Shown here: positions 16,102 through 27,143 of the stretch, piece after piece
How positions within the stretch are numbered: the stretch's first letter is position 1
How the letters are laid out: the number at the start of each line of letters is the position of its first letter
Source of the DNA: Candidatus Microthrix subdominans
GTDB taxonomy: Bacteria; Actinomycetota; Acidimicrobiia; Acidimicrobiales; Microtrichaceae
Direction: 5' to 3'
DNA: 64,000 bases
Assembly (NCBI GenBank): GCA_016719385.1
Contig: JADJZA010000001.1
Coordinates: 496,001 to 560,000 of the forward strand
Translations under genes and position numbers: made by a program
The notes under the pieces: model-generated
Seen by the model: only the letters and a program-made list of their open reading frames with translations
The model's database searches: none
Told to the model about the DNA's origin: nothing

Positions 16102-19100
16102 ATGGCTCCTCGGACAAATAAGGCAGCGTCGGCTGAGAAGAGCCTGCCCTCGGTCGTCAACCAGGCCTACTTCAGTGACTACTTCCTTTCGTACCGACTC
16201 GACGCCGGTCTCGACGAGCTCTATAAGCGATGGGACGCCGCCGAACGCAAGGGGGACCGTACGGCGAGAAGTCGCGTTCGCGGTCTCTCCAACGCCTTCG
16301 ACAAGTTTCGGGTCGATGCCGCCCTCACGTCGCCCGATGGCGAGACGGACGACGGACGACTCGATCTCGGTATTTTGTCGACTGACTCGGTTGAGGCGCT
16401 CCGCGACCTCAACGACGAGGTGTTGCTGGCTCTGGGCTGGATGCCGAATCGCGACGAGGTAGTGACGCTGACGTCCGGCGACAAGACGCTCGAGATTCCA
16501 ACTGCCCACGTCTGTGAGACATCAACCGGCCTATTGCTCCTCGCTCTTGACGGGGTCTTCGCCACGGACCCCTCGACGGTCGTCGCTACCAAGACGGCTC
16601 CGGCTGGAACGCTGCTCGACCCCGTGCGAGTTGGGGGCAAGGCGGAAGGACGAACCGCCCTCGAAGCAGCTCAGCTCATCTTTACCGCCGACGACCCCCC
16701 GAACTACCTCCTCATTACTTCAGGAGGGTCGATCACACTGCTCGATCGCGATCGATGGGGGGAGGGCGTCCTTCTTGCCGCCAACCTCGACAACGCAGTT
16801 GCACGGAACGATGACCGAGCGAAAGGTGAACTGTCTGCGATCGCCGCCCTGTTCAGTGCTGACGCCATCGATCCCGATGAGGACGCCCAGTCGATTCTCA
16901 CTGCACTTCTCGACAAGGCCGCCAATGAGTCGGCCGGAGTCTCGAAGGAGCTGCGACATGGCGTCCGACGCAGCGTCGAACTCCTCGCCAATGCCGTCGT
17001 GAGGGACATCCGCCACCGGCAGAAGGGCGCATGGCGACAGATCGATCCCGACGACCTCACCCTCCAGAGTCTCCGCTACCTCTACCGAGTGATCGTGCTC
17101 TTGTTCGCCGAAGCTCGTCCCGAGCTTGGCATCCTCCCCGTTGACGACCCGGACTACCAGGCCGGATACAGCCTGGCCAGGCTCCGCGAAACCGCCCTCA
17201 CCGAGCTTCATGATGATCGAGCTCGTGAAAGTACCCATCTCCAGCAGTCGCTAGCGGTCCTGTTCCGCCTCGTCAACGACGGGTATGAGCCTGAAGCGAC
17301 CTTGGAGATCGATGCTCGAGGATTGACCTTCCCTGGTCTGGGGTCGACGCTGTTCTCCGAGCGAGCCTGCCCGCTGCTCGACCGTTCCAGGATCACCGAC
17401 GAAACACTGCAGCAGGTACTCGCCAACCTCTGCTTCTCGAAGGAACAGCGCGGTCGTAGCCGGCAGGCCCTGAGCTACGCGACCCTTGGCATCAATCAAT
17501 TGGGCGCGGTGTACGAGGGCCTCATGGCCTACAAGGGGTTCCTCGCGACTGAGGAGCTCTTCGAGATTGCCAATGATGGCGACCCTGACAACGGCTCTTG
17601 GGTCATCCCGGTCGACCGGGCCAAGGAGTTCCCCGACGACGTGTTTCTCGTCGAGGGAGCGGAGGGGCAGGAGCGACCTGTCCGGTATCGTGAAGGCGAT
17701 TTTGTGTTCCGGTTATCTGGCCGAGACCGTCAGCGGTCAGCCAGCTACTACACACCCGAGGTACTCACTGAGTTCACCGTCCGCCATACCCTCGACGTGT
17801 ACTGGGAGGAACATCCCGACTTGGCTGCCGCTGACGTTCTCGAGCTCACCGTGTGTGAGCCAGCGCTCGGCAGCGGCGCGTTCCTCAACGAAGCGATCAT
17901 CCAGCTCGCCGAGCGTTATCTCAAGGCAGCCCAAGACGAGGCGGGCGAGATTATCGACCCCGATCAGTACCAGCTCGAACTACAGAAGACGAAGGCCCAC
18001 TTCGCCATCAACCAGTGCTATGGCGTCGACCTCAACCCCACTGCGGTCGAGCTCGCTGAGGTCAGCTTGTGGCTGAACTGCATGTACCCCGGGCTCCGTG
18101 CTCCCCACTTTGGCGCCCGGCTCCGTCGTGGCAACAGCTTGATCGGTGCCCGCCGCGCCGTATACACCGTCGAGCAGGCGAAGAAGCAGCCGTGGAAAGG
18201 GACGAACCGCAAGCCTGCCGTCGCTCCGACCGAATTTCCCTTTGACGATGTCCCACTCGGCGAGGCATCCGGGATCCATCACTTCCTTCTCCCGGGCGAA
18301 GGATGGGGCATAGCTGCGTCCGCCGGCGAGCTTAAGGGTGTCGGCGGTAAGCATCCCAGGCCAGGGCTGGCGGAGCAGTGGTCCGAGACCGTTCGGGCCT
18401 GGCGCAAGCGGGCCCACGCCGTGCCGACCAAACACCAGCTCGACCGGTTGCAGGCCCTCGCTCGGCGTGTGGACCGAGCGTGGGCGACCGCCGCTCAAGA
18501 TGGACGGAATTACCTGCGGGCGAACTCTCGCGCTGTCAACCTCTGGGGCAGGAACTCGGCCAAGTTGCCGTCAGGTGGAAGCGGCAGGTTCAACGATCCA
18601 GAAGGTCCGTCTGCTCGACTCCGACTCCTCATGGACGCATGGTGCGCGCTCTGGATGTGGGGTCCGGCGAACGGATCATTGCTGCCCAGCGTCGATGCGT
18701 GGATTGAGGCCGGCGAGCTCCTTCTGGGGCAGCCGGACTCGGCAGACACAGGCGAGCTGTTCACGCCGAACGAGCTTGCCGATGGGACCCTTGAGTCGGT
18801 CGAGAGTTTCGGGCGGGCCTCGGTGGTGGAGGTCATTCAACGTCACCCATGGCTACGGGAGTGCCGGAACATCGCAGCTGACCAAGCGTTCTTTCACTGG
18901 GAGCTTGAGCAGCCGACTGTGTTCGATGGTGGCGGATTCGAGCTCCAGGTCGGGAACCCGCCCTGGGTGCGGCCCCGATGGTCGGATGATTTCGTGCTCG
19001 CAGAGTACGACCCGTTTTTTGGTGTAGCGCCGTCGATCACGCAAGAGCAACGGATTGAACGCCGCGGCGTCGTGCTCGCTGCCCCAGCTGCCCGCAAGCA

Positions 19101-20859
19101 GTACATGACGGAGCTCGCCGAGAACGAAGGTCTCAACGATCTGCTGGGTGCAGGGTCCCGCGAACCGCTCCTTGTCGGACAACAGAACAACCTGTACCTG
19201 CTCTTCATCACCAACTCCTGGCGTCGACAGGCCAGCGGCGGTGTGACAGCGCTGCTTCATCCAGAGGGCTTCTTGAGCGACCCGAAGGCAGCGGAACTTC
19301 GTGCGACGGCATACCGGCGTTACCGGCGTCACTACCACTTCATCAACGAACTCATGCTGTTCGCAGAGATCAGCGATACGCGTGAGTACGGGGTCCACGT
19401 CTACTCATCTGAGCGGGAGGATCCGTCGTTTACGCAGGCAGCGTTTCTGTATCACCCGTCAGTCGTCGATCGCAGCATCGGACACGACGGTACCGGAGAG
19501 CTTCCCGGTCGCAAGCTGCCTGCGGGGGGCTGGGACCTTCGGCCACACGCAGAACGGTTTGTCGAGGTCGACGCTGGCACGCTTTCGTCCTGGGCAGCAC
19601 TCCTGGCCTACAGCGAGCCGCCTTCATCGCCGGTTATCAAGAACGTAACGTCAGCTGAGGCTGCGGCAGCCGAGGCCCTTGGCAGACATTCGCACAGGCT
19701 CGGATCTCAGGGCCTTTTCTGGACACGCGGAGTCGAGGAGTCTGCGGCCGAGCGCGCAGGGCTACTTGAGCAACGGACGGACCGGCCCGCTGCATGGACA
19801 GACGTCGTTCTTCAGGGCCCACATTTCGGTATCTCCAATCCGTTCCAGAAGGAGCCCAGGCTAAGTGGGCTGCATCAGCAGGACTACGACGAGATTGATC
19901 TCAACGAGCTTTCAGAGTCACACATTCCACGGACAAATTGGCAACGCAAGGCAAGCAGGTCAGCGTTGGCGACATCGCTTGAAACGTGGGATGGCATTCC
20001 ATACTCGGAGAGCTTCCGAGCCATAGTACGAAAGCGCATTCCTTCCAACACGTACCGATCGCTGTTTGTGTCACTCTGCCCGCGTGGGCCGATCGCTACC
20101 AATATCTGTTACTTCGGGGGTTACGCAGACGAGACCGACACCGCCCTGCTTGTCGGCGTTTTGTCGGGATTGCTTTCCGACTTCTTCATCCGAATTACCG
20201 ATACCACCGACGTGACCGAAGGCGTAATTGGGCGACTTCCGGCGATGCGAAAGGAAAGTACGTTCTCGGCGCCTGTGCTCCACCGCGTGGCCCGGCTCAA
20301 CTGCCTGACCGACGACTTCGCTGATCTCTGGAGCTCGCTACATTCCGAGCATTGGACCGAGGACGATTTCGCCGATAGTGCACGTGCCACCCGCTCTATC
20401 GCCTCGCCTCCAACTACCTGGGACATGGGCGTTCCGGTCCGGACAGACCTTGACAGGTGGCTGCTTCTCACCGAGCTTGATGCACTCGGGGCACTTGTGC
20501 TGGGAGTCGACCCGGCTGGGTTGACCGCCGTCTACAACTCCCAGTTCCCAGTGCTGCGTGCCTACGAGCATCAGATGGTGTTCGACGCTAAAGGTCGACA
20601 GCTCTGCGGCGACTGGCACCAGCACGGATTTCTTCAGGCGCAGCTTGAAGCACAGGCCAAGGAGGAAGGAACCCGGGGATGGGTCAGGGTGTGGGACCGG
20701 GTCTCTGCTTACCTCGGGGGAGATCGCGACGTTGATCTCGGGCCGTTCGAACCGCCCTTCACTTCTGCCGATCGGGTCGAAGCGATGACGAGTGCCTACG
20801 ACGTCTTCGTCGAACGATATGGCCTCGACCCGGCGACACCCAGTGGTTTGGCGTCGTGA
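16102..20859 (+). CDS. Large N6-adenine DNA methylase, DrmMI/Eco57I-like
   Basis: The 1585-residue protein has a 540-residue N-terminal region, then SASYYTPEVLTEFTV, motif I VCEPALGSGAFLNEA (about 585-598), YGVDLNPTAVELAEVSLWLN (about 640) and motif IV VGNPPWVRP (NPPW at about 952). NPPW/Y is the catalytic motif of N6-adenine methylases; the order and long insert between I and IV are typical of Eco57I/PglX-type enzymes and DrmMI. The C-terminal 600 residues probably recognise DNA. No separate specificity subunit or restriction enzyme is nearby. ATG 16102 is used because it follows the upstream stop directly. It ends in a GTGA overlap with the next gene. In DISARM the methylase marks host DNA as self. 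Confidence 0.85.
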   Translation: MAPRTNKAASAEKSLPSVVNQAYFSDYFLSYRLDAGLDELYKRWDAAERKGDRTARSRVRGLSNAFDKFRVDAALTSPDGETDDGRLDLGILSTDSVEALRDLNDEVLLALGWMPNRDEVVTLTSGDKTLEIPTAHVCETSTGLLLLALDGVFATDPSTVVATKTAPAGTLLDPVRVGGKAEGRTALEAAQLIFTADDPPNYLLITSGGSITLLDRDRWGEGVLLAANLDNAVARNDDRAKGELSAIAALFSADAIDPDEDAQSILTALLDKAANESAGVSKELRHGVRRSVELLANAVVRDIRHRQKGAWRQIDPDDLTLQSLRYLYRVIVLLFAEARPELGILPVDDPDYQAGYSLARLRETALTELHDDRARESTHLQQSLAVLFRLVNDGYEPEATLEIDARGLTFPGLGSTLFSERACPLLDRSRITDETLQQVLANLCFSKEQRGRSRQALSYATLGINQLGAVYEGLMAYKGFLATEELFEIANDGDPDNGSWVIPVDRAKEFPDDVFLVEGAEGQERPVRYREGDFVFRLSGRDRQRSASYYTPEVLTEFTVRHTLDVYWEEHPDLAAADVLELTVCEPALGSGAFLNEAIIQLAERYLKAAQDEAGEIIDPDQYQLELQKTKAHFAINQCYGVDLNPTAVELAEVSLWLNCMYPGLRAPHFGARLRRGNSLIGARRAVYTVEQAKKQPWKGTNRKPAVAPTEFPFDDVPLGEASGIHHFLLPGEGWGIAASAGELKGVGGKHPRPGLAEQWSETVRAWRKRAHAVPTKHQLDRLQALARRVDRAWATAAQDGRNYLRANSRAVNLWGRNSAKLPSGGSGRFNDPEGPSARLRLLMDAWCALWMWGPANGSLLPSVDAWIEAGELLLGQPDSADTGELFTPNELADGTLESVESFGRASVVEVIQRHPWLRECRNIAADQAFFHWELEQPTVFDGGGFELQVGNPPWVRPRWSDDFVLAEYDPFFGVAPSITQEQRIERRGVVLAAPAARKQYMTELAENEGLNDLLGAGSREPLLVGQQNNLYLLFITNSWRRQASGGVTALLHPEGFLSDPKAAELRATAYRRYRRHYHFINELMLFAEISDTREYGVHVYSSEREDPSFTQAAFLYHPSVVDRSIGHDGTGELPGRKLPAGGWDLRPHAERFVEVDAGTLSSWAALLAYSEPPSSPVIKNVTSAEAAAAEALGRHSHRLGSQGLFWTRGVEESAAERAGLLEQRTDRPAAWTDVVLQGPHFGISNPFQKEPRLSGLHQQDYDEIDLNELSESHIPRTNWQRKASRSALATSLETWDGIPYSESFRAIVRKRIPSNTYRSLFVSLCPRGPIATNICYFGGYADETDTALLVGVLSGLLSDFFIRITDTTDVTEGVIGRLPAMRKESTFSAPVLHRVARLNCLTDDFADLWSSLHSEHWTEDDFADSARATRSIASPPTTWDMGVPVRTDLDRWLLLTELDALGALVLGVDPAGLTAVYNSQFPVLRAYEHQMVFDAKGRQLCGDWHQHGFLQAQLEAQAKEEGTRGWVRVWDRVSAYLGGDRDVDLGPFEPPFTSADRVEAMTSAYDVFVERYGLDPATPSGLAS

Positions 20860-23800
20860 TTCCGTCTCTTGTTGCTCGGGAGCTTCGTGGCTCGATCGTC
20901 GAGTACCTCGCAACGACGTTCGCGCTCTCCGAGGACGAGGCCTACAAGACACTCACCGAGTTTCTCTTGGATGAGGTAGACGGGATCTTCCGTGGTCCGT
21001 ACCTGCGTGTCCGGCTGCCGTTTGTCGAAGCTCCTGACGATTCGGACCTAGGCCTTGCGTGGGCACCTCCCGGGTTTCGGCCGTACTTGCACCAGCTTCT
21101 GGCGTGGCAGCGGCTTTCTGGTCGAGGGCGGACGCCGAAGCCAACCCTGATTACCACCGGGACCGGTTCTGGTAAGTCGGAGGGCTTCCTGATCCCGGCC
21201 ATCGATCACGCTATCTCTGCTCGTGGTCGGGGCCAGCGGGGCATCAAGGCGCTCGTGCTGTATCCCATGAACGCCCTCGTCACAGACCAGGAGCGACGTA
21301 TCGCAGCGCTCCTCACGGATCCGGAAGCTCAAGCCGCCGGTGTTCGCGGAGGGGTGTGGATCGGCGATGATGGCTCGATCCGTCCACGTCGGGCGATGGA
21401 CGGATCGCACCTCATCTCCGACCCGGCAGAACTGCAAGCCGACCCACCCGACATCCTTCTCACCAACTACAAGATGCTCGACCGGCTCCTGACGAACTGG
21501 ACTCGGCAACGCCTGTGGGCGGCAAATACCCGGCCAACCGACGACGACAGTTGGGAGCAGCCCCTGAAATACCTGGTCCTCGACGAGTTCCATACGTACG
21601 ACGGCGCACAGGGCACCGACGTGGCAATGCTGCTCCGGCGACTCGGGTATCGCCTCAACACAGCGACCACAGCTTCGCCGCTCACCGGCGTCGGATGTGT
21701 TGGCACGTCAGCCACGCTCGGGTCGTCCCCGACAGCAGCGGCCGATATGTGCAGCTTCGCATCCCGCGTGTTCGGAGTGCGGTTCGATGCGTCGTCGATC
21801 ATCGGGGAACAGCGGCGAACCGTCGCGGAAGTATGCGGCGACATCGACTTTGGGATGCCTGTCCCTAGCCCGGAAGATCTGATCGCTCTCGATCCGCTTG
21901 ACCTCGACGCGCTAGCCGAGGCTTTCACCGGCGAGGGGTTCGACGACGCCAAGTCCGTGGGCGATCGGTTACTACGGCATCGAGTCACGGCAAGCCTGCT
22001 CCGCGTCGCGGCTGACCGTCCCCGCCGGTGGCCCGATGCGGTCGCCGGCGTGGCACAGCAGATCCCCGAGTGGGGCGAGGCTTTGACGCGCGACGTGGAC
22101 GCAGTCGAAGAAGGCCTCGAGCGGTTTGTCGCCCTGGTTTCGCAGGCCAAGGGCCGCACCAGTACTGGTGGGATCCGACCGCTCTTCTCCGTCGAGGTGC
22201 AGCTGTGGATACGAGAAGTCACGCGTCTCAAGCGTCTCGTGTCTGGCACGCCCGGGTTCCGCTGGGCGGACTCACCACCAAACGATCATGACGACGCTAC
22301 CCACGAGCTGCCATCGGTGTACTGCACCTCATGCGGCCGGTCCGGCTGGCTCGGGGTCGTGAACCGAGCCGGGGGACAGGGTGCTGCGGCGATCGAACGT
22401 CTTGTATATGACCACGATACCGACCCCTATCTCGTGTCGGTGCGGGACCGCGAACGGACTAGGACGATGCTTCGAGCCAACGCGCCCGAGCCGGACGTCC
22501 TCTGGCTCGACCCCGCCAGCGGTCAAGTCCACAAGGGCGATGACGACAAAGCAACGCGTATCCCTGTGCTCGTCGCCGGGATGACCGGCGAAGAGTCCAC
22601 CGAAGAATCGCGCGACGAAGCCGCCAAACGCCAACAATGCCCGTCGTGCGGCACCCGAGACGCCATCCGGTTCCTCGGGTCACGGGTCACGACGCTCGCG
22701 TCGGTGAGCATCACCCAGATGTTCGGCTCCGACTACGTCGCCGACGACGAACGCAAGCTGCTCGCCTTCACCGACTCGGTCCAGGACGCCTCCCACCGCG
22801 CCGCATTCTTCTCGGGCCGAACGCATCGCTTTAATCTCCGGGCCACCCTCTCCGGTGCGCTCCAGTCAAAGGGACGCGTGCCACTTCAGCGCGTCGCCGA
22901 GGTCGTCCTCACCAAGGCCGACCAGGGTGATCGCCCGCTCGACGACGTCTTCGCACTCGTCCCGCCCGACCTTCTGTGGGAGGGCTGGTTGGCAGCGTCA
23001 TGGGAATCACCCGGGACTAACGCCGCCCAGGAAGCCCGCGACGGTCTGGCCGAACGACTCGGTTTCGACGCAATTCTCGAAGCAGGGGTGCGATCGCGTC
23101 TCGGCCGAACACTGGAGACCACGGGCACCGCCATTGCCGAGGTGCTGATCACCGACGATGAGTGGACCAACCTCGTCCAGTTCGCCACCGAGGCAGTGCA
23201 GGCCAACACCGGCCTGCTCCTCACCGACGCCGTCACCATCCAAACGTGGATCCACGGAGTCATCGAACGCCTGAGACTCCGCGGCGGAATCTTCCACCCG
23301 TTCCTCGACCGGTACGTCGCCGAGAATGGCAACCGCTGGCGCATTTGGGGTGGTGGCGACCGTCTCGCACCCAAGTTCCCGAAGGGTATAACCGCGCCTG
23401 CCTTCTATTCCTCCGCCAAATCCGATGAGTTCGATCCCGTTACCGGACCGCAAAGCTGGCTCCGTCTCTGGTCGAAGAAGGTGCTGGGAATCGAAGGAGC
23501 AGCAGCCGACCAGGCGCTCCGAGACCTTCTCCACCTGCTCACCGAGCAAGAGATCCTCGGCGCCCGGACTTCCACCAAAGGGACGGTGTGGGGCCTTCCC
23601 GCCGATCGCATCGAGTTCGTAGACATTGCCCCATCTGTCGACGGGTTTCCCCGGACTGAACTCCGGTGCGAGCTGTGTGCGCACCGGCACTACGCCACAC
23701 CTGAGCGATTCGACGATTGGAATGGCCGACCCTGCCTTCGGCTGCGGTGCACGGGCACCTATAAACCGGCGTCGACATTGCCGACGAACTACTACCGCCA

Positions 23801-26800
23801 CCTCTACCGGTCCGGGCAGATCCGGCGGGTCGTCGCCGCCGAACACACCGGAATGCTCACACGCCAGCGGCGGGAGCTCATCGAGACCGGTTTCAAGGAT
23901 GGGGGAACGCCTGATGCCCCCAACGTGTTAGCGGCGACACCCACGCTCGAGATGGGGATCGACATTGGCGACCTTTCGGCCGTGATGCTCACCGCAGTCC
24001 CGCCAACGCAATCCAGCTACATCCAACGCGTGGGTCGTGCCGGCCGAAAGACGGGAAATGCGTTCGTTACGACATTCGCCGAGGGTGATCCCCGAAGCCT
24101 GTACTTTCTCCACGACCCGGAACTGATGATTGCCGGCGACATCACCGCACCGAGCTGTTATCTCGACGCCATTGAGATCCTCCGTCGCCAGTACCTGGCG
24201 TTCCTGCTCGATCGAGCCGCCGAAGGCGCTGACGGTCTCATCCCCAGCGCAGGGCAGATGCCACGAACCATTGGGCAGATCGCTTCGTCCGGGCTCCAAC
24301 CAGGCGGCTGGCTTGCCGAGATCCTCGAAGCCGGTAGGGCCCGAGACTTGGTGACGCGATTTGTAGGCCTCTTTGGGCAACACCTCGACGCTTCCGTTTC
24401 TACGCGTCTGGCCTCCTGGGCCTCCGTCGACATGCGACCTCACGTCGAACGGGTCATCGATCGATGGTGGGTGCACATCAAAACCCTCACCAACCAACGA
24501 GACCGGCTGCGCGAACGTGAGAAGCCACTCGTCGCCCTGGAGAACCCGACCGATGAGGACAAGGACACGCTCGGACGGGTCGTGGCCGAGTTGCGGTACA
24601 CCGCCAGTCGAATCATCCGAGCCAAGAGCCAGGACACTCTTGGTGCACTGGAGAGTCTCGGGTTGCTGCCCAACTACACCCTTTTCGACGACACCGTCAC
24701 CCTTGAGGTGAACCTCTGGGGTCCGAATGACGGCTACGACCCCGGAGACGAACAGAGCAAACGATTCACGTCAAGGGCGGAGGAATACACCAGGCCAGCT
24801 TCCATCGCCATTCGCGAGTTGGCGCCGGGCAACTACTTCTACGTCGATGCGCACCGGGTGCGAATCGACTCTGTCGATAATGGCACCGAGAGCGAACCGG
24901 CCCACGCAACGTGGCGCTTCTGCCCGTCCTGTGCTTGGGCATCAGCCGATGTGAGCACCACCGTCGTCACCTGCCCGCGATGCGGATCGAATGGAGTCGC
25001 TGACCAGGGTGCCATGCTCACGGTCCTGCCGATGCGGGTCGTGTCGTCGACGGAGCGGGAGACCTCGGCGCGAGTCGGCGACGACAGCGAAGACCGCGAG
25101 AAGGAATGGCATGAGGTCCTTACCTCCGTCGATATCGCACCTGACGACATCACCGCCGCTCATCTCCACGCCAAGATCGTGTTCGGCGTCGAGGCGGCGC
25201 GAGCCGCCCGTATTCGTTATCTCAACCTCGGCCCGCACGGGTCTCGCTCCGGTCAGTCCCGTCAGGTCCGTATCGATGGCTACGACGCCCCGGTCTCACT
25301 CTTCACCGTCTGTCGGCATTGTGGCGGCGTTTACGGCATCCGCGGTGACACACGCGACCCGGAAGACTCGAACCACCACCGCACGTGGTGCAAGGTCCGG
25401 TCTGGCGCGCGCAAGGAGCAATGGGACAGCCTCGTTCTCGCTCACGAACTCGTTACCGAGGCAGTCAGAATTCTGCTTCCGGTCGCGGAGTTCGAGGCCA
25501 TCGAACGGGTGCTGTCCTTCAAGGCGGCTCTGCTCCTCGGCCTCCGGGATTCGTTCGGTGGCGACCCGTCGCACCTCCGCGTGATCCAGACCGATTTCCC
25601 AGCTCCCGGTGGCGAGCCGGATGACCGTAACCGATTCGTTCTCGTCCATGACACGGTTCCGGGCGGAACCGGCTATCTCCCCCGACTTGCCGACCCTGAA
25701 CGACTCCGCGAGATCCTGACCCGCGCTGTCGAACTCATCTCTACATGCGAGTGCCAAACCCGAGGCCAGCCCGGCTGCCACCGTTGCCTCTTCACCGCCG
25801 TGGGCCGCCATGAGATCCCGCTCGTCTCGCGCGATGTCGCCCTCCAGTTGCTCGATGAGATCCTCACTGGTTGGGACCTCAAGCCCGCCGAGGATGGCAC
25901 CATCACCGGTGTCAACCTCTCGAACGTTCGACAATCCGAACTGGAACGGATGTTCAAAGCGCTCCTGCATCGTTGGTCGACGGACGGGCCCGCCCGAGTC
26001 ACCGCCAGACCCGATCCCGACCATGCGAGCCTCGCCCGCTTCGACGTGCGGTTCCAGGATGGACCCCATTGGGAGCTACGGGAGCAGGTCAACCTCGCTG
26101 CCCACGGCACCAAGCCCGACTTCTACGCCACCCGCGTCGACGCCACCGGATCCGCTCCCGTAGCCATCTATCTCGACGGCTGGGAGTTCCACGGCAGCGA
26201 CCCCGACCAGGTCGATAAGGACTCCACCCGCCGCGCGTCAGTCCGAGCAGGCGGCACCCGGGTGTGGGCGCTTACCTGGCACGACGTGAAGGCGACGCTC
26301 ACGGCGGTGTCGCAGGGTTTGACGGTCGGTTCGGCAACGCCGTTGCCAAACCCCGTACTCCACTCCTCCGCACAAGGAGCGAAGCAAGCATTCGGTGCCA
26401 GCCATCCGGCATTCAGCGCTCATTCCCTCGGTGCATTCGACCAGCTGGTGCACTACCTCGCTCATCCCGATGACCAAGCATGGCGGGCCCTGGCCCTGAC
26501 CACGAGCCTTGCCCCGGGGAATGGTCACACGCTCCCGGTGGACGACATCGGACGAGCAGTCGATGAGCTGGCCTTCGGCGACGTCGTCCAGCCCTCCGAT
26601 CACGAAACAGGTATCGCAGCGGTTACGTGGACATCGCAGAGCGGTCAGCACGGCGGCTCCATCCTTGAACGTGGACGTGCTCAGATCCTGACCGCCATCG
26701 TCTCGCACGACACATCTATTGAGCCCGACAAGGCAAGGTGGACTGACTGGCTCCATCTTGGAAACATCCTCCAGTTTCTCGATGAGAATGCGGTGATCAC

Positions 26801-27143
26801 GACCACCCGGACCTACAGCCACACGGAGTCAGCTTCAACCGGTCCGGTTCCGTCGACACAGTTTTCATCTTCCGATGAGGATCTCCTCGCCGACGTCTTC
26901 GATGCCGCTGCCATAGTTCTCGCCGAGCATGCGATCGATGCCGGTTGGTCCGACTTCGAGGTTGCCTTTCCTGCAGGGGACGCTGACGACACACCGATCG
27001 AGGTCGCCTGGCCAGCCAGCAAGGTTGGGATTCTGCCAAGCAATGTTGCCCGGCCGACCACCCTCCTGGAATGGGATCTTCGGAGCCCTGCTGGATGGAC
27101 ACAAGAGTCTCTTGTCGAGACCCTCGAGCAAGGAGTTCGCTGA
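20856..27143 (+). CDS. Giant DEAD-type helicase with MZB/DUF1998 zinc site and nuclease-like tail (DrmA+DrmB-like)
   Basis: The protein has 2095 residues, starting at GTG 20856 inside the methylase stop. N-terminal helicase core: TTGTGSGKSEG (Lys107), VLDEFHTYDGAQGTD (DEFH at 243), GTSATLGS (about 285), ATPTLEMGIDIGDL and QRVGRAGR (1057-1064), which is the MrfA/YprA and DrmA pattern. Zinc pairs occur near 490 (CTSC), 593 (CPSC), 940, 1357-1375 (CPSC...CPRC) and 1487. The DUF1998/MZB centre is CEC-x7-C-x2-C (1631, 1633, 1641, 1644) after a long region with VLVHDTVPGGTGYL. The tail has KPDFYA (Asp1755), IYLDGWEFHG and LTWHDV, a Vsr-like PD-(D/E)xK fold. DISARM normally splits helicase and DUF1998 into DrmA and DrmB; here they are one chain. 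Confidence 0.85.
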   Translation: MIPSLVARELRGSIVEYLATTFALSEDEAYKTLTEFLLDEVDGIFRGPYLRVRLPFVEAPDDSDLGLAWAPPGFRPYLHQLLAWQRLSGRGRTPKPTLITTGTGSGKSEGFLIPAIDHAISARGRGQRGIKALVLYPMNALVTDQERRIAALLTDPEAQAAGVRGGVWIGDDGSIRPRRAMDGSHLISDPAELQADPPDILLTNYKMLDRLLTNWTRQRLWAANTRPTDDDSWEQPLKYLVLDEFHTYDGAQGTDVAMLLRRLGYRLNTATTASPLTGVGCVGTSATLGSSPTAAADMCSFASRVFGVRFDASSIIGEQRRTVAEVCGDIDFGMPVPSPEDLIALDPLDLDALAEAFTGEGFDDAKSVGDRLLRHRVTASLLRVAADRPRRWPDAVAGVAQQIPEWGEALTRDVDAVEEGLERFVALVSQAKGRTSTGGIRPLFSVEVQLWIREVTRLKRLVSGTPGFRWADSPPNDHDDATHELPSVYCTSCGRSGWLGVVNRAGGQGAAAIERLVYDHDTDPYLVSVRDRERTRTMLRANAPEPDVLWLDPASGQVHKGDDDKATRIPVLVAGMTGEESTEESRDEAAKRQQCPSCGTRDAIRFLGSRVTTLASVSITQMFGSDYVADDERKLLAFTDSVQDASHRAAFFSGRTHRFNLRATLSGALQSKGRVPLQRVAEVVLTKADQGDRPLDDVFALVPPDLLWEGWLAASWESPGTNAAQEARDGLAERLGFDAILEAGVRSRLGRTLETTGTAIAEVLITDDEWTNLVQFATEAVQANTGLLLTDAVTIQTWIHGVIERLRLRGGIFHPFLDRYVAENGNRWRIWGGGDRLAPKFPKGITAPAFYSSAKSDEFDPVTGPQSWLRLWSKKVLGIEGAAADQALRDLLHLLTEQEILGARTSTKGTVWGLPADRIEFVDIAPSVDGFPRTELRCELCAHRHYATPERFDDWNGRPCLRLRCTGTYKPASTLPTNYYRHLYRSGQIRRVVAAEHTGMLTRQRRELIETGFKDGGTPDAPNVLAATPTLEMGIDIGDLSAVMLTAVPPTQSSYIQRVGRAGRKTGNAFVTTFAEGDPRSLYFLHDPELMIAGDITAPSCYLDAIEILRRQYLAFLLDRAAEGADGLIPSAGQMPRTIGQIASSGLQPGGWLAEILEAGRARDLVTRFVGLFGQHLDASVSTRLASWASVDMRPHVERVIDRWWVHIKTLTNQRDRLREREKPLVALENPTDEDKDTLGRVVAELRYTASRIIRAKSQDTLGALESLGLLPNYTLFDDTVTLEVNLWGPNDGYDPGDEQSKRFTSRAEEYTRPASIAIRELAPGNYFYVDAHRVRIDSVDNGTESEPAHATWRFCPSCAWASADVSTTVVTCPRCGSNGVADQGAMLTVLPMRVVSSTERETSARVGDDSEDREKEWHEVLTSVDIAPDDITAAHLHAKIVFGVEAARAARIRYLNLGPHGSRSGQSRQVRIDGYDAPVSLFTVCRHCGGVYGIRGDTRDPEDSNHHRTWCKVRSGARKEQWDSLVLAHELVTEAVRILLPVAEFEAIERVLSFKAALLLGLRDSFGGDPSHLRVIQTDFPAPGGEPDDRNRFVLVHDTVPGGTGYLPRLADPERLREILTRAVELISTCECQTRGQPGCHRCLFTAVGRHEIPLVSRDVALQLLDEILTGWDLKPAEDGTITGVNLSNVRQSELERMFKALLHRWSTDGPARVTARPDPDHASLARFDVRFQDGPHWELREQVNLAAHGTKPDFYATRVDATGSAPVAIYLDGWEFHGSDPDQVDKDSTRRASVRAGGTRVWALTWHDVKATLTAVSQGLTVGSATPLPNPVLHSSAQGAKQAFGASHPAFSAHSLGAFDQLVHYLAHPDDQAWRALALTTSLAPGNGHTLPVDDIGRAVDELAFGDVVQPSDHETGIAAVTWTSQSGQHGGSILERGRAQILTAIVSHDTSIEPDKARWTDWLHLGNILQFLDENAVITTTRTYSHTESASTGPVPSTQFSSSDEDLLADVFDAAAIVLAEHAIDAGWSDFEVAFPAGDADDTPIEVAWPASKVGILPSNVARPTTLLEWDLRSPAGWTQESLVETLEQGVR

